Part shown: in pieces, positions 46,839-60,515 of the stretch | How positions within the stretch are numbered: position 1 is the stretch's first letter | How the letters are laid out: each line of letters opens with the position of its first letter | From: Paroedura picta | Lineage: Eukaryota > Chordata > Lepidosauria > Squamata > Gekkonidae | Length of the DNA: 64,000 nt | Reading direction: 5' to 3' | Assembly: GCF_049243985.1 (NCBI RefSeq) | Contig: NC_135370.1 | Span: 105,057,006-105,121,005 of the forward strand | Notes under the pieces: model-generated | The model's input: only the letters and a program-made list of their open reading frames with translations | What the model was told of the DNA's origin: nothing | Databases searched by the model: none | Translations under genes and position numbers: made by a program

Positions 46839-47833
46839 AGAAAAGAATGCCCACTGAACTCTCAGTGGCTGCTGGAAGTTGCTAGGCAATTATAACAATA
46901 TAGCCAAGGCTTCCACTCTTGATTTATGTAAAGCAAAACCACTGGTTAGTAGGAGATTAGGTACACTGGAAGGCCAATATAACTCTGGGAAAGCCCCTCT
47001 CTGTAGTCACATCCCCTGATGGAGGAGGAATTCCTCAGAACAGGCCTGATGGCAACTCACTATCCACATAACTTGACTTGGAAGCAGCCACTGCACCACC
47101 CAGCTCAGCCCAGCCAGAATATTCCTAGGCTGAGGTTGTGAGAGGCAGAGAAGGAGGAAAGGCTGAAAACACAGCCTGGTGGCAGCCTCCATACAACTGA
47201 GTGAAAATGAGTCCTTGAGGGTCTCCAATTTTTCAAGTCTAAGTTGAGAACAGAGGCAACACTTCACACACTGCAAAATCAGTATGAATTTCATGACGGT
47301 TACCAAGTACTTTCCCTCCTTTTCTTTTGTTCTTTTGACATATGAGACATTTTTCTTTGGTGGCTTAGTCTAGCGCAACAGGAAACTGAAACCCTATTGA
47401 TTAAATTAGAAACTACTGCTGTGTTTTGGAACATACCACTCATCACTTTGAGGCAGAAGCAGTACCACCATACATAATCACTTCTGAATACCCTTTGCTG
47501 AAATAATTTATGGCATTGTCTGCCCTCACATACCATATACCACTACTCTTCAGTTTAATTGTTCAAGCCATAAATTTGCATTTCAACACTGTATTGGAAA
47601 TGAGCTTCAATGTGCAGCATTATCCAAAAATAGTATCCTTATTCATATTTAATGTTTCTAGGAAAATATTTATTTAACACACAGTTTGCTGTTTCTAGAT
47701 GAAGCTTTTTTTGAATAAAATTACTTGAAGCAAGATACTTGCATTTAATATTTAATGGTACACATAATGAAAATTGGGAAAAGCAGTATAATTTTTAAAA
47801 AGTGAAAAACGTTTTCATAGACCTTAATTTGAA
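46839..47833. other. No feature recognised; possible METTL15 3' flank
   Basis: About 1 kb. A minus-strand AATAAA at 47669-47674 could be a poly(A) signal for METTL15, about 670 bp past its stop codon, but this is unsupported without transcripts. The frames at 47007-47536 show no domain. Confidence 0.4.
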
Positions 47834-47936
47834 ACAAATACTCCAGGGATTGGTAGAGGACAGGAAAGCCTGGAGAATTGTTGTCCATGGGGTTGCGATG
47901 GGTCGGACACGACTTCGCAACTAAAAACAACAACAT
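47834..47936 (+). mobile_element. BovB 3' tail, ~103 bp, with 10-bp target duplication
   Basis: 'ggtagaggacaggaaagcct', 'gttgtccatggggttgcgat' and 'gggtcggacacgacttcgca' ending in an (AAC)-type tail match the last ~100 bp of the full BovB at 4519-7739. 'ttaatttgaa' occurs at 47824-47833 and again at 47937-47946. It is a strongly 5'-truncated insertion lying antisense to METTL15, just past its stop codon. Confidence 0.93.
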
Positions 47937-48340
47937 TTAATTTGAAGTTCAAAGTTATATTATGGAGCGATGATTTATCCACTACTTATTTAAGTATATG
48001 TGAATATTGATGTAAAATGGCTAATTGTATACAACTGAGAAAACCATGACTTTACTCATCATTTAATTTGCACATGCAAAGATTTTCTTGTAGTGTAATA
48101 AAATGGATTGAACTGTAACCACATGTTCTTCAGAAAGATTATTCTATCATGTGATGTTCCGTTCTTCAGTATTGAATTTAATCAGAAATAAATAATACCA
48201 CTAAAATAGTTTAGGCGGTTTTAAAACTGATTTTTTAATTTAACCATCTCTATGGCTATATTGAATGATTATTATAGTATTATTATTATTATTATTATAG
48301 TATTATAAAGACATGGCAAAACAGATTAAAAAGTATCAAT
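47937..48340 (-). other. Presumed METTL15 3' untranslated region
   Basis: About 400 bp between the METTL15 stop codon and the BovB tail. AT-rich, with an (ATT)n run at about 48278-48300. Called 3' UTR only because it follows the terminal coding exon. Confidence 0.5.
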
Positions 48341-48786
48341 TTACAATTTGAGAGCACCTCTTAGCTTTGCTGAGCGCCCTCTTGGATTTTCATAATTATC
48401 CTTCGCCTGGGGAGTAAGGACTTTTTTTTGTATAGCTGTCCATCTTGAGTTAACATTGCTTGTGGGCAAGTCATTATTCACCTCTTTTTCAGAAGAATTC
48501 TTTCTCATTTGCCTTACCTTCTGCCTTACACTAAGGTTAAATTTTTCTGAATTATCTATTCCATGAAGAAATCTCTTGATGATACGATCTTCTAATGAAT
48601 GGAAAGAAAGTGCTACAAGTCGACCTCCAGGTTTAAGAAACTTCTCAGCTATCTTTAATCCTGCGAAGAGTTCATGCAGTTCATTGTTCACAAATATGCG
48701 CAATGCTTGGAAAGTTTTGGTAGCAACATGTGTTGGTCTCTGAAGTAAGTCTTTTCGAGCATATAAAGCTGCTTCAGGGAGAGCAC
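48341..48786 (-). CDS. METTL15: METTL15 terminal coding exon
   Basis: METTL15 is the mitochondrial RsmH/MraW-family methyltransferase that makes N4-methylcytidine in 12S rRNA of the small mitoribosomal subunit. The exon gives the last 147 residues: [20 protein letters not shown], then the highly conserved [38 protein letters not shown] (a core RsmH motif) and a C-terminus ending [15 protein letters not shown], then TAA at 48341-48343. The acceptor AG is at 48787-48788, after a pyrimidine-rich tract with 'tttttcaaaatag'. The exon starts with two bases of a split Gly codon, which fits the single G left by the exon at 58137-58315. Length and motif order match vertebrate METTL15. The segment between the SVRQ block and the end is the least conserved. 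No frame break is seen. Confidence 0.95.
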
Positions 48787-50073
<1,287 letters not shown>

Positions 50074-50525
50074 TTTATACCTGCTTCTCCCGACACAATC
50101 GGCCCAAGGTGGCTCACAACAAGATAAAAGCAATAAAATATAACAATACAAATTCAATAAAAACCCTTCAGTTAACAATATTACAATCTCACACTCCAGC
50201 AGATGGCAGAACATCATCCTTTCCCTATTCCAGTCAGTAAATTGCATACCCCAACTGCATCCACTCCCTTATATAACCCAGGAAGATCTAACAACAGTGC
50301 TTTTCACTAGGCAGGACATCCAGTTCGTAAATCCCGGGACACCCCTCCTTCCCAGCCTCAACCAAAAGCCTGGCGGAAGAACTCCGTCTTACAGGCCCTG
50401 TGGAACCTTGATAGCTGCATCAGGGCCCATAGTTCTTCTGGGAGCTCATTCCCCCAGGCTGGCAAATGTCCTGGGGACCTGGGAGAACCAGAAAATTCAT
50501 ACCTGCAGAGCAACTGAAGACTAAC
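50074..50525 (-). mobile_element. L2 LINE 3' end with GATA-type tail
   Basis: 'tatacctgcttctcccgaca' and 'cccaaggtggctcacaaca' (3' UTR) are followed by 'gcggaagaactccgtcttac' and 'ttctgggagctcattccccc', the reversed L2 C-terminal coding text. 5' truncated. It lies in the METTL15 intron, in sense orientation. Confidence 0.85.
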
Positions 50526-50539
50526 TCTAAGAATCAAAG

Positions 50540-50725
50540 ACAATTATATACCATAACTGCTGATATTTGATCTGTTTAGTATGTTGACTGGTTTTAAACA
50601 CCTTACTTTTACTTTTAAAAATTTTTAGCCAAATGTTGATTGTATTTTTATATGCTGTAAACAATGTACACCACCCTGAGCCAGTTTGCTGGGAGGGTGG
50701 TGAATGAATGAAATTATTCTATGAT
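50540..50725 (+). mobile_element. L2 3' tail
   Basis: 'gtaaacaatgtacaccaccc' and 'tgagccagtttgctgggagg' leading into 'gaatgaatgaaat' are an L2-type 3' UTR end on the plus strand. Confidence 0.65.
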
Positions 50726-52394
50726 TTTGTGTTAGTAAAATGAAGAACACTTTTTGTTGAAGATTATTTCCCCCAAGTGTCGATATGAAACTGCACCTCT
50801 GTTTGAGTCTGTGCATGCAGGGGGACACCTCTGCATGCTACTGCCATGATGTAATGTTTGAATGGGTCAAGTGAGGCATCAAATGTACTTCCAACACACT
50901 GTTATATGTTGCTACCAAAAGTTATGAGTGCTGACCAGCAGAGAACAATCGGCCACACCTGTAAAGGCAGAAGGATTTTCTTTCTGGCAAAATAACCCAC
51001 CACACACACAACACATCACTGATCACTTGGAAACTATGGCTCTCAACAGTCAACTTGTTTTCCAGCTCCATCCTCCCTCACCACCTGATGACTAGGCTTT
51101 TATCTTAATCTATGTATAGTCTTCCACTTATATATACACTAAAAGACAATGAAAGAATCAGCTAAGAACGTTTTATTAGTGTATTGTTCATGTTGGAGAT
51201 ATCTGTGACATTCAGTCACTTATCTCATACCTGGATGGAATAAAGAAATGGACAAAAGAAAAAATTCAGCATACTGGGAGATGAACTGGGAGTTTAAATG
51301 AAGAAAGGGGATCTAAAAATTTTACATGGCAAGATGTACTTCTCTTTATTTTTAATAAATCTAAAAATATATTTTCATTTGAAAATGAAGTTCCTGAGCT
51401 GACTGAAGTTTATGCTTGGGAAAAAATATCTCACGTAGTTAATGTAAAGACCATTGTGATAATCCCAATGAACAGGTTTCACTTAAATGAGCAAGCAAAA
51501 CTACAAAGAGTATTACTGTAGTCATTATTCTTTGTGTATTGATGAAGCCAGCATGCTTCAACTCTGAACATGGAAGAAAACCTTCAGTATTATATATAGT
51601 CCTCTGTGTGCTCCCTTGTATTTTTTTAAATGAAAAAGTGCCACAGTTCCTAGTCTTTCCTTATAGAGTATACATATTCCTCAATCATTTAAGGTGGTCT
51701 TCTAAATTTGATACTATTTTTGTGCTAATATGAAAACTGTACTCAGAACTCTAAACATGGCCACATATATTTGATATGTAGAAATGTATATGTCCAACAA
51801 GTCCTGTGAGTTTTGTACTAGGACTGTCTGTTCCCCCTATCAAAACTTCTGGTATACGAACAGGCAAAAAATCTTGTTCAAACAAAAAATCTTGTTCAAA
51901 CAATTTCAACACCTTTCATTCCTATAGATCTTTCTGGGGCACTATGTTTGCAATACACTAGTTATTTAAGCTAATAACTAAAAAAAAGAAGAATTTTGTC
52001 TGTACAGTACTTTAATGAATTGTGAAGCTTTTAAAGTGAGAATAAGAAAGTGAACAGAGCCAGTATGTTATAGTGATTAGAAACACAAACTAGGTTTGGA
52101 GAGACCAGGATTTCCAATTCCCATTTATCCATATTATCTTTTTAGATAACTTTGGACTCCCATGCTGTCTGTCAGTGTAGTTTACTGTCATGTACCCTTA
52201 GACCCAAGAAGACGCTCACAGAAATCCAGCCTCTCATAGAACTTGGACCTAGTGTCAGCCACGGTGACACTAGGATACTCTCAGTATTTAACTGGTCCCA
52301 TGCTCCAAGCAGGCCACACTTTGGATATATCCCCATCTTTGAGAGGGTCCACTGCAAGCCACAAGTTCCATGGTTGTATCATTTTGTTCTAAAG
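50726..52394 (-). other. METTL15 intron, no clear feature
   Basis: About 1.7 kb of AT-rich intron. A worn SINE head may lie at about 52060-52170 ('agagccagtatgttatagtg'). 52190-52394 could be decayed L2, since L2-like text resumes after the hAT at 52395, but I could not confirm it. Confidence 0.45.
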
Positions 52395-52747
52395 CAGTGG
52401 TTCTCACCCTGGGATTGGGATCCCTTTTGGGGGTCGAATGACTCTTTCACAGGGGTCATGGCAGGGCGAGCAGCTTGGCCGGGGTAGATTGAGATAGAGC
52501 ATTCGTCTGTCTGGAGCAGTGGAAATGAGTGAGATCAGCATAATGGGACAAGAGGCAGAACTAAACTGAGAAACCCTGGGAAAAAAACACTTTAAAAAAC
52601 AATCATGAAGAATGGATCTTCACACCATTGGTCAGTTTCGGTTTAATTTCTGTGAAAGCACACTTGCATAATTTTATGGTTGGGGGTCACCACAACATGA
52701 GGAACTGTATTAAAGGGTCACGGCATTAGGAAGGTTGAGAACCACTG
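52395..52747 (-). mobile_element. SPIN-like hAT MITE with perfect 8-bp target duplication
   Basis: Ends: 'cagtggttctcaccctggg' and 'aggaaggttgagaaccactg'. 'ttctaaag' is at 52387-52394 and again at 52748-52755. The terminal regions, 'ttttgggggtcgaatgactc' with 'tttcacaggggtca' on one side and 'gggggtcaccacaacatgag' with 'ggaactgtattaaagggtca' on the other, match what I recall of the ends of SPIN (Space Invader) and related URR1 hAT elements. The interior differs from SPIN. No transposase. Confidence 0.85.
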
Positions 52748-52779
52748 TTCTAAAGGTTCAAATCAGTACCCTGATCCCT

Positions 52780-53300
52780 CCCTGTATAGGCAGAATGCAG
52801 ATTTATGCTCACCCAAGGAGACTAATGGATCCAATAGGATTCCAGAATGCTCTATGGAATCCAATGCCCTTCAGTGATTCAGTTGATGAGCTGATGGAGG
52901 ATTGGCATTGCCAACTCTCTGAAGCCATGGATGAAATCTCTCCCCAATCTCTCCCCATGGATGAAATCTCTCCACACCAGACCCAAGCCAGCTCCCTAGT
53001 AAACCTAGGAGCTGCATGAATTGAAATGGTACCTGAGATGGCTAAAGCAAGTTTAGCAGCAAAGGTTCAAGAATGTGTATGAGATGGCAATGAAGGCTAC
53101 AAAGAATGAATACTTTGCAGCATCCATTGCCTCTGCTAGCTCTCACCCAGCATAATTATTCAAAACAATTCAATCCTTGATGTTCCTAATTAGTATAACA
53201 TTAGGAATTCCATGATTGGCTAATACCTGTGAGGTATTTGCAAGTTTTTTTTGCAGGGAAAATTTTGTCACTCTTCCAGGATGTGCATGGCTTCCTGCTT
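52780..53300 (+). mobile_element. L2 LINE linker fragment (probable)
   Basis: Plus-strand translation near 53020-53260 reads VYEMAMKATKNEYFAASIAS-like, then LFKTIQSL and NTCEVFASFFCRENF, parallel to the L2 linker between endonuclease and RT (compare LFRIVQSL and FACHFTDKI in the copy at 25435). Decayed, with stops. 'ccatggatgaaatctctccc' is tandemly repeated near 52926-52975. Confidence 0.55.
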
Positions 53301-54773
53301 GCAAACGTTTGGCTTCCTGCTTGCATTTGCAGCCCTCCATACGGGAGACCCCTCCAGTGTTTTCCCTCTGTCCCATCATGGCCTTATGCCTCCTGACAAG
53401 GCTGCAGGGGAAAGCAAGCTGAACTTCTCCCCCCACTCATTGGTTTGTCAATCATAGCAAGCCACCAATCACAGCGCAGCAGTTTTCTCGTGGACTGGAA
53501 CTTTCTTCTCCCCCCCCCCCCAAGTCCCGAAATTAATTTTTTTGTTTTTAAAAAGGAACTTCCACGATGCTATGTGGTAATGCCACAACACAGATGCATT
53601 TTTAATACAAACGTAACACTTCTGTGTTGTTATAGAGAAATGCCAGAACGATACAGAACTCCCCCCCACCCTTTATGGGATTCGTGGTGTTTTGGACTCT
53701 GTCTGGGTGGATTTGTGAGAGGTTGAACAAGGTAACTGGAGCTCAAAGAGTGCTTGTGTATTAACAATAGGCTTAAAAACAAGAAGCATGCAAGCCTGGA
53801 TGATCAGGAGAAGGCTGCTTCAACCCACCCACCCCTCACTTTCCCCATTCATTCCCCACCTCCAGAAAACAAAAATCAGACTGTGTTTTGCCTGCCTGAC
53901 CTCCCAAAAAACGTGGACACTTTGCAGAAGATTTTATTTTACCTTTGACAATGTAACTTTGTGGTGGCACTGCAACATAGACCACACCTTTTAAAAATTA
54001 TATATATTTGGAGCAGGAAATGGAGAGGGGAGGGTGAGGGTGAGGCAATGCTACAGAGACCATCACAACTTCCCCCCTCCGTATGAGCTTGCTCCTGGTT
54101 ACTCACTGGTTGCTCACCTATGGGATGCAAGATAAAAACTGGCAAATCCAATTTTGTGATTTCCCTCATCCTGAGGCAAATCTGGGCACAATGCAAGTCA
54201 ACCCCTGGACAGCTTTGGCATGCAGGTGACATCATAAGGAAGGGACTCTAAAACCCGCCAGCAACCAGAGGCTGTCCAGGGGTAGATTCCTCATGTGCAA
54301 ACAGTCATAGTGGCAGAAGAAAAACCTTGCTTGGCAACAGGCTTTACTAGAGATAATAACAGAACACAGATTATACGAGAAGCAGGCAGAATGGATTTCA
54401 TTCATACAAATGCCATGCTTCTGGCAAGATGAATGATTTAAAATCCCAAGGAGAGAAATTACCCTTTATAGTTTTGGGATACCCTGATGTTGCTTACACT
54501 ATTTAAAACGTAATAGATTCACATGTTAAAATACATTGAAATGTTAAAATTTCAGAGTGAAATTACCAACGTGCTGTGCTTGACAATAAGCAGCATTCTA
54601 GTGCCCTGAGTATGAGAGAATGGTGGACTTCAAAAATTAATTCTGATTGGGCACCTGTTTACAAGAATCTTCTGTTGAATCTGCTCCACAGTTTAATAAC
54701 TTTCAATGATGCAATGTATGTCCTTTTGTCTAGGACCATTTAATACATGATAATTTATATCCATTTGAAACTC
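53301..54773 (-). other. METTL15 intron, no recognised feature
   Basis: About 1.5 kb with several C-rich patches, including a 12-base C run at 53510-53521. Small frames show no domain. It may contain an unnamed DNA transposon. Confidence 0.45.
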
Positions 54774-55879
54774 AAGAACATCTACTTCTGCTTCATTGAC
54801 AATGCTAAAGCCTTTGATTGTGTGGAGCACAACAAATTGTGGCAAATTCTTAAAGAGATGGAAATACCAGAGCATCTTATTTGTCTCTTGAGAAACTTAT
54901 ATGCAGGTCAAGAAGCAACAGTAAGAACTGAACAAGGAATCACTGATCACTCAAAATTGAGAAAGGAGTTCGGCAAGGCTGTATACTGTCGCCTTGCCTA
55001 TTTAACTTGTATGCGGAGCACATTATGAGAAAGGCGGGGTTAGATGAGTCACAAATTGGGATCAAGATTGCAGGGAGAAATACCAACAACCTCAGATATG
55101 CAGATAATACCACTCTAATGGCAGAAAGTGAAGAGGAACTAAAGAGCCTGTTGATGCGGGTGAAGGAGGAGAGTGCAAAAGTTGGCTTGAAACTCAACAT
55201 CAAGAAAACAAAGATCATGGCATCCGGCCCTCTCAATTCCTGGCAAATAGATGGGGAAGAAATGGAGATAGTGACAGATTTTATTTTCCTGGGCTCCAAG
55301 ATCACTGCAGAGGGGGACTGCAGCAAAGAAATTAAAAAACGCTTGCTCCTGGGGAGGAAAGCTATGGCAAATCTAGACAGCATCCTAAAAAGCAGAGACA
55401 TCACCCTGCCAACAAAAGTGCATTTAGTCAAGGCTTTGGTCTTCCCAGTTGCAATGTATGGCTGCGAAAGTTGGACCATAAGGAAGGCTGAGCGTCAAAG
55501 AATTGAGGCTTTTGAACTCTGGCGCTGGAGAAGACTCTTGCGAGTCCCTTGGACTGCAAGGCAAACAAACCGGTCAGTCCTAGAGGAGATCAGCCCTTAC
55601 TGCTCCTTAGAAGGCCAGATCCTGAATATGAAACTCAAATACTTTGGCCACCTCATGAGAAGGAAGGACTCCCTGGAGAAGAGCCTAATGCTGGGAGCGA
55701 TTGAGGGCAAAAGAAGAACGGGGAGACAGAGAATGAGGTGGCTGGATGGAGTCACTGAAGCAGTGGGTATGAACTTAAATGCACGCCAGGGAATGGTAGA
55801 GGACAGGAAGGCCTGGAGGATCATTTTTCCATGGGGTCGCGTTGGGTCGGACATGACTTCGCACCTAACAACAACAACA
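54774..55879 (+). mobile_element. BovB LINE (copy C), 5' truncated
   Basis: It begins at the position matching residue ~649 of the full BovB ORF and runs to the element's end with (ACA)n at about 55865-55879. It lies antisense in the METTL15 intron. No clean target duplication was found. Confidence 0.93.
54780..55850 (+). pseudogene. BovB copy C reverse transcriptase, broken
   Basis: Two frames: 54747-55028 (YFCFIDNAKAFDCVEHNKLW onward) and 55007-55918. A one-base deletion near 54945, at the equivalent of ITDWFNIEKG, shifts the frame, and an extra base near 55827 shifts the end (HGVAMG becomes FPWGRV). The RT box reads YADN instead of YADD at about 55097-55108, so the second catalytic aspartate is lost. 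FIDY has become FIDN. It cannot be active, even aside from its truncation. Confidence 0.9.
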
Positions 55880-58136
55880 TATATTAAAAATCTCATATTG
55901 TTAATTAAAAGTCTGTGAACTTGGATTGATCTGGATAAAACTAGTTTTATCTTCAAATATGCTTTTAAAAATCAGAAATCTATATGGAAGTTGAATAACA
56001 TAAATTATATAAAGCTAATAGGTAATAAGGCACATACTGGAAATATAAAGTATACAACAGCAATTTTGAGGTACATGGGTTTGGGGCCATTTAACAAAGG
56101 TCCCCTGATATATGACTGCTGAAATACTTATGATGTTTTTATGGTTCATGACTGTCTGGGAACAAATAAGATAAAAGATTGTGTTATTGCTGTCCAGCAG
56201 AGACTATCAAATGTGTTATAACTTCCCACTGAATTGTGTAAATGTTTTATTGACTTATGAGGAAAGCAAACTTCCCCACTTTCAAGCCATAAGTTAATGC
56301 AAGATCTATATAAATCTAGGTAGTGTAAGAATTCCTTCTCTTTGTAGTTCTCCATATCTCTGTAGTGCAAGAATTACACACACACACACACAGAGAGAAT
56401 TCTTGCAGTACAGAGATTTTTGTCTATACATACATGTGCAGTGTAACAGCTGAGTGAAAAGTTTAAGTAAAAAATTTAACTTCTTTCTCTGTATACAAAG
56501 ATAGAGCCAAGTCAAAAAGCCATCGTAATTCCTGCAATTGTTCAAGGGAGATATTATCTCCTATGATGGGCTAGCAATATCTGTTTTCCAGCAAGTTTTG
56601 GATGCTCAGGTTTCTATATACTGGGTCCCCATACATCCAGCAAAGTGTGTACACAACCATCCATCAAGAATGATTTCAGGGGATTTGCTTCTACATACAG
56701 AATGTTCAGATAAATAGGGATATTGATGGGTACATGTTTTGTAGTTTCTGTGAGATAATTATGATGTTCTGCAAAAGAGCCTTGTGCTATATGCATTGCT
56801 TCAGGGATGAGAACTCTTAGTGGTTGAATTAGAAATCTGGGTTTATAAATCTTATACAATTTATGCTGATAGAATAGCTTGTTTTTTCTTGGCAGAACAT
56901 AACATATGTTTAGGTGAAAGACAAATGTTATGTCTGATCAGACAGATAAGAATGCACTTTGCTGAAATTTTATCAAGTTTGCCAGTTCTAAATGGTCTAA
57001 AAGTTACATTAAACAACTGTTTCATCAAATTTTCTGGATTAGTTTTGTGAATGGATGCCTCACAGCTGAACCTGTAGGTTTGGAAAGTCTAATACTCCTA
57101 ATTATAGTGAGAAAACCAAACTAATTCAGCTTTCATAACCTACTCTAAAGAAGGATGATATTATAAATAAGTAAGCTGCCCCAGAGAGTAAAAGAGAATG
57201 TTAGTCACACAGGTGGAGACTTCCGATTTTTTTTTTAAAAATGGGATTACCTAGAGATGGGTTTTTATTATGACACTAATTCATTCACTGGATATGCAGT
57301 CTTAATTAGGACCTTAGGGATCATGGGTCAATAGTATTCAACATCTGCCTTGTAGGCAGTAGGTCCCAGTTTCAGTCTCTAACGTCTCAATTTAAAATAC
57401 CTTTACTTGAGACCTTAGCCTGATTCTGTACAAGGTAGCTTCATATCTACGATGGACCTCAAAACATAAGTGCTGAATTAAGTGAACAGTGAAATGGGCA
57501 TCAAATGTCTTCTCCGGTCAAGTGATATAAAGAAATTCATCTTCTGAGATGACTGATTTACTAGGCACGGAACATTTTTTTTGTATGCACAAAATGGTGT
57601 TTGCTTTGTATCCAGTGATCATGACTCTGCAAGGTATCAACAGTTATCAATATTATATGGTCCAATAAGCCTACTATAGCCAGTACTAATAGCAGATTAA
57701 ACATCAAATGTGGCTTGTTGACAGCTCATCATTAACAATAAAGAAATCAGCTAGATTTGTATTTTACTAGTTGGGGCAATTGTGACATCTTGCCAAATAA
57801 TACAGTTGGACAGTTGAAATAAAGACAGAATTTCTGTCATATTGCATTGTTGAGACCTTCTTAGCAGCAATACTAAAACATCCGCACTGCTCTTGTCATC
57901 CTGTTTTCAGTTTGGTAGTCAAAAATTGTGAATGGATTCATGTAAAATCTATTATTAAAACAATCAGCAGCCTACAATTAAAAAAAAGAGAAAAGAACAT
58001 ACAAAAAATAGCTGACATCAGAGCAGGATAGGCAGGATTAGATCCTGCATGGCTTCAAGTGCAAATAGATCCCTCTGGGACTTTGTGGATTAGTATTTCT
58101 TCTCTCTCAGATACTGCTCAGAATTAATGAGGGTAC
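55880..58136 (-). other. METTL15 intron, no recognised feature
   Basis: About 2.25 kb of AT-rich intron with a CA run at 56375-56392. No transposon recognised. The clean stretch just left of the exon could hold conserved non-coding sequence, but nothing here demonstrates it. Confidence 0.5.
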
Positions 58137-58315
58137 CTGCAACAATGCTGGCAAGCTGCTGAGTTCTGGTGATGGGGTATATGCTGCGTGCCTGCACAAT
58201 CGCCGAAGCTATTTTCTTGGCGTGCCTCTCCTCCCCATATGTTCTCAGGATGGACGCAAGTGCCTGTTGATCTAAAGCGTTCACAACATCAGCAGCGGTG
58301 GGCATGTCAGGATAC
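58137..58315 (-). CDS. METTL15: METTL15 internal exon (179 nt)
   Basis: It encodes 59 full codons, YPDMPTAADVVNALDQQALA through SILRTYGEERHAKKIASAIV and ITRTQQLASIVA, the alpha-helical insert of the RsmH family that packs on the methyltransferase fold and helps bind rRNA. Acceptor AG at 58316-58317, preceded by 'tgttcttgtgcg'; donor GT at 58135-58136 ('gcag|gtaccc'). The first base completes an Arg-type codon and the last base starts a Gly codon completed by the exon at 48786. The sequence is nearly identical to what I recall of human METTL15. SAM-binding residues lie in exons upstream of the window. Confidence 0.95.
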
Positions 58316-59844
58316 CTACGCACAAGAACAGCCAATTAGTTCACTGACGTCAGCTTTCATTGACAAGGGGTGAAGCTTCACAGCATTGAGACATAAAGTC
58401 AAAACACACACTCACTGCATACAAGTGCTTCTGAGTTTTTAACATAAGAGGCAGAAATCATTCTGAAACAGAAATAGCTTCTACCTTGCAAATCACGCTT
58501 CTTATTAATTCATAGAGGCTTTCTCCCCTTACCCTGCAACTCCCTAACGTTAACTCACTGCAAAGCACAGTTGAAATGTCATTTTATCATAAACTTTTAC
58601 ATTCGAAGAAACAGTTTAGCTTAAGTATAATTCAGGAGACAAAATACTGCAAAAGCTGCCTTTCCTTGCATAATGACCGGATATGAACTCATTTTACAAG
58701 CAGACCCCCCCCCCCCCAAGAAATCACATTGCATTATCTATTTCTGGTCAGAAAAGACAACCTTAGTCTCTTTGACCTTTTCCATCACATCTGGTGTTAT
58801 GAAAAATGATCTTCGGAGAAGAAAATGTGAGGTATTTAATGATCATTTAAAGGTCTCATAATTCAGAAATGGTATAACTTTTGAAAGAAATATATTAGAA
58901 ATGATGAGTTTGGATTACATTCTCAGAGTGTAACAGAATAATTAAAATTACTTTCATTTTTATAACTTTCCTTATTGGAGTGGTTTGAATAGTTTTATGT
59001 ACACAACGCCTCTGGATCAGAGACAAAGGTGCTCCTTGTGAGCAAAAGTGATTCATTTAAGCACTACAATATCTATAACACAACAAATAGTTCAGGGCTA
59101 TAACATAGACATATACTAGCATTAAAAATAGACAATAACCTCCTCCCCAATTTCTCAGATGCTATTCTTCAGTAAAAATACAGACAAACAATTCTGTGAT
59201 ATACTATTTGTAAGGGCAACACTTTTAAAATTTTAATAACTGTTTTTAGAGTAGAGAGCAGATGCATCAAAAGGTATCCCTTTGTATTGCTTTTTATTGT
59301 GAGATAATTTAGTTTGACCACATCTGATTTTTTAAAACTATGATTTACTCCACATCTGAACTATTACAAATTAATCAATTTCACTTCAAGTTGTAAGGAT
59401 TTGGGGGGGGGAGGGGGCGGAGAGTGGAAGTTCACTTAATCCTTTGACAGTCTGGTTTAATATTCCATTCGTTTTAATGTGAAATATAGATGTCTCATTT
59501 TACATTTCATTCATAGAGCCCTTGGCTTAGGCTGTAACATTCCTGGGTACATTAACTAAAACTTATAATACTACAAGTTTTCAAGGTAATATTTAGAAAA
59601 AATTACATTACATTTTGCATCTAACTACAGTTATAACTTAGTTTTCATTTGTTCACTTTTTTCCTGATAGATAAGTATGTTACAAGTGGGAACCCATTAG
59701 GACTTGTGGGAGGCATCTTACTTTCCCTTCCCCAAAGACCTAGTAATCTCTCCCCTTTCCCACTTCCTTTTTGCCTACTAAGGTTGCCAAACAGGAGATC
59801 TCTTGGAATCAGAGTGAATCTCACAGCTACAGAGATCAGTATTT
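58316..59844 (-). other. METTL15 intron, no recognised feature
   Basis: About 1.5 kb of AT-rich sequence with a 13-base C run at 58705-58717 and a G-rich run near 59402-59420. I looked for the next upstream exon (LDMRMDGG-type ending) here and to the window's end and did not find it. Confidence 0.5.
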
Positions 59845-60515
59845 ATGTGAGGTGGCTATCTAGCCTCTGCTTGAAAACTTCCAAGGAAAGAGAATCTACC
59901 ACCTCCCGAGGAAATCTGTTCAGCTGAGGAACCATGCTGTCAGGAACTTCTTCCGGATATTTAACCAAAATTTTTTTTGAATTAATTTTATCCCATTGAT
60001 TCTGATCCTATTCTCTGGGGCAACAGAAAACAACTCTGCTCCATCCTGTGTGATAACTTTTCAAGTACATAAAGTTGGCTATCATATCACTTCTTAGTCA
60101 TCTTCTCTCCAGGCTAAACAGACCAAGCTCTCTCAGCCTTTCCTCATATGTTTTAGTCTCCAAACACCTCACCATTTTTGTTGTCCTCCTCTGGAAACGT
60201 TCCAATTTGTCTACATACTTATTCAATTATGGTTCCCAAAACTGAACACAGACGTTCAAGTGAGGTCTAACCAGAGCAGAGTAAAGTGATACCATGACCT
60301 CAAGCGATCTGGATGCTATACTTCTTTTGATGCAGCCCAAAATCCCATTTGCCTTTTTAGCCACTGAGTCACACTACTGACTCATGTTCAGAGTATGTTC
60401 TAAACCCCTAAATCCTACTACCGCCAGGACAGGTCTCCCCCACCCTATAATGATGCATTTGATTTTTCCTATTTAAATGCAGAACTTTTTTCACTACTGA
60501 AATTCATTTTCAGTG
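59845..60515 (-). mobile_element. CR1 LINE 3' part (CR1-e)
   Basis: 'ggtggctatctagcctctgc', 'ccaccacctcccgaggaaat'-type text, 'tcttctctccaggctaaaca' and 'gcccaaaatcccatttgcct' run in the same order as in CR1-d at 40740-41400. The extreme 3' end is missing or worn. Many frame breaks. It lies in sense orientation in METTL15. Confidence 0.85.
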
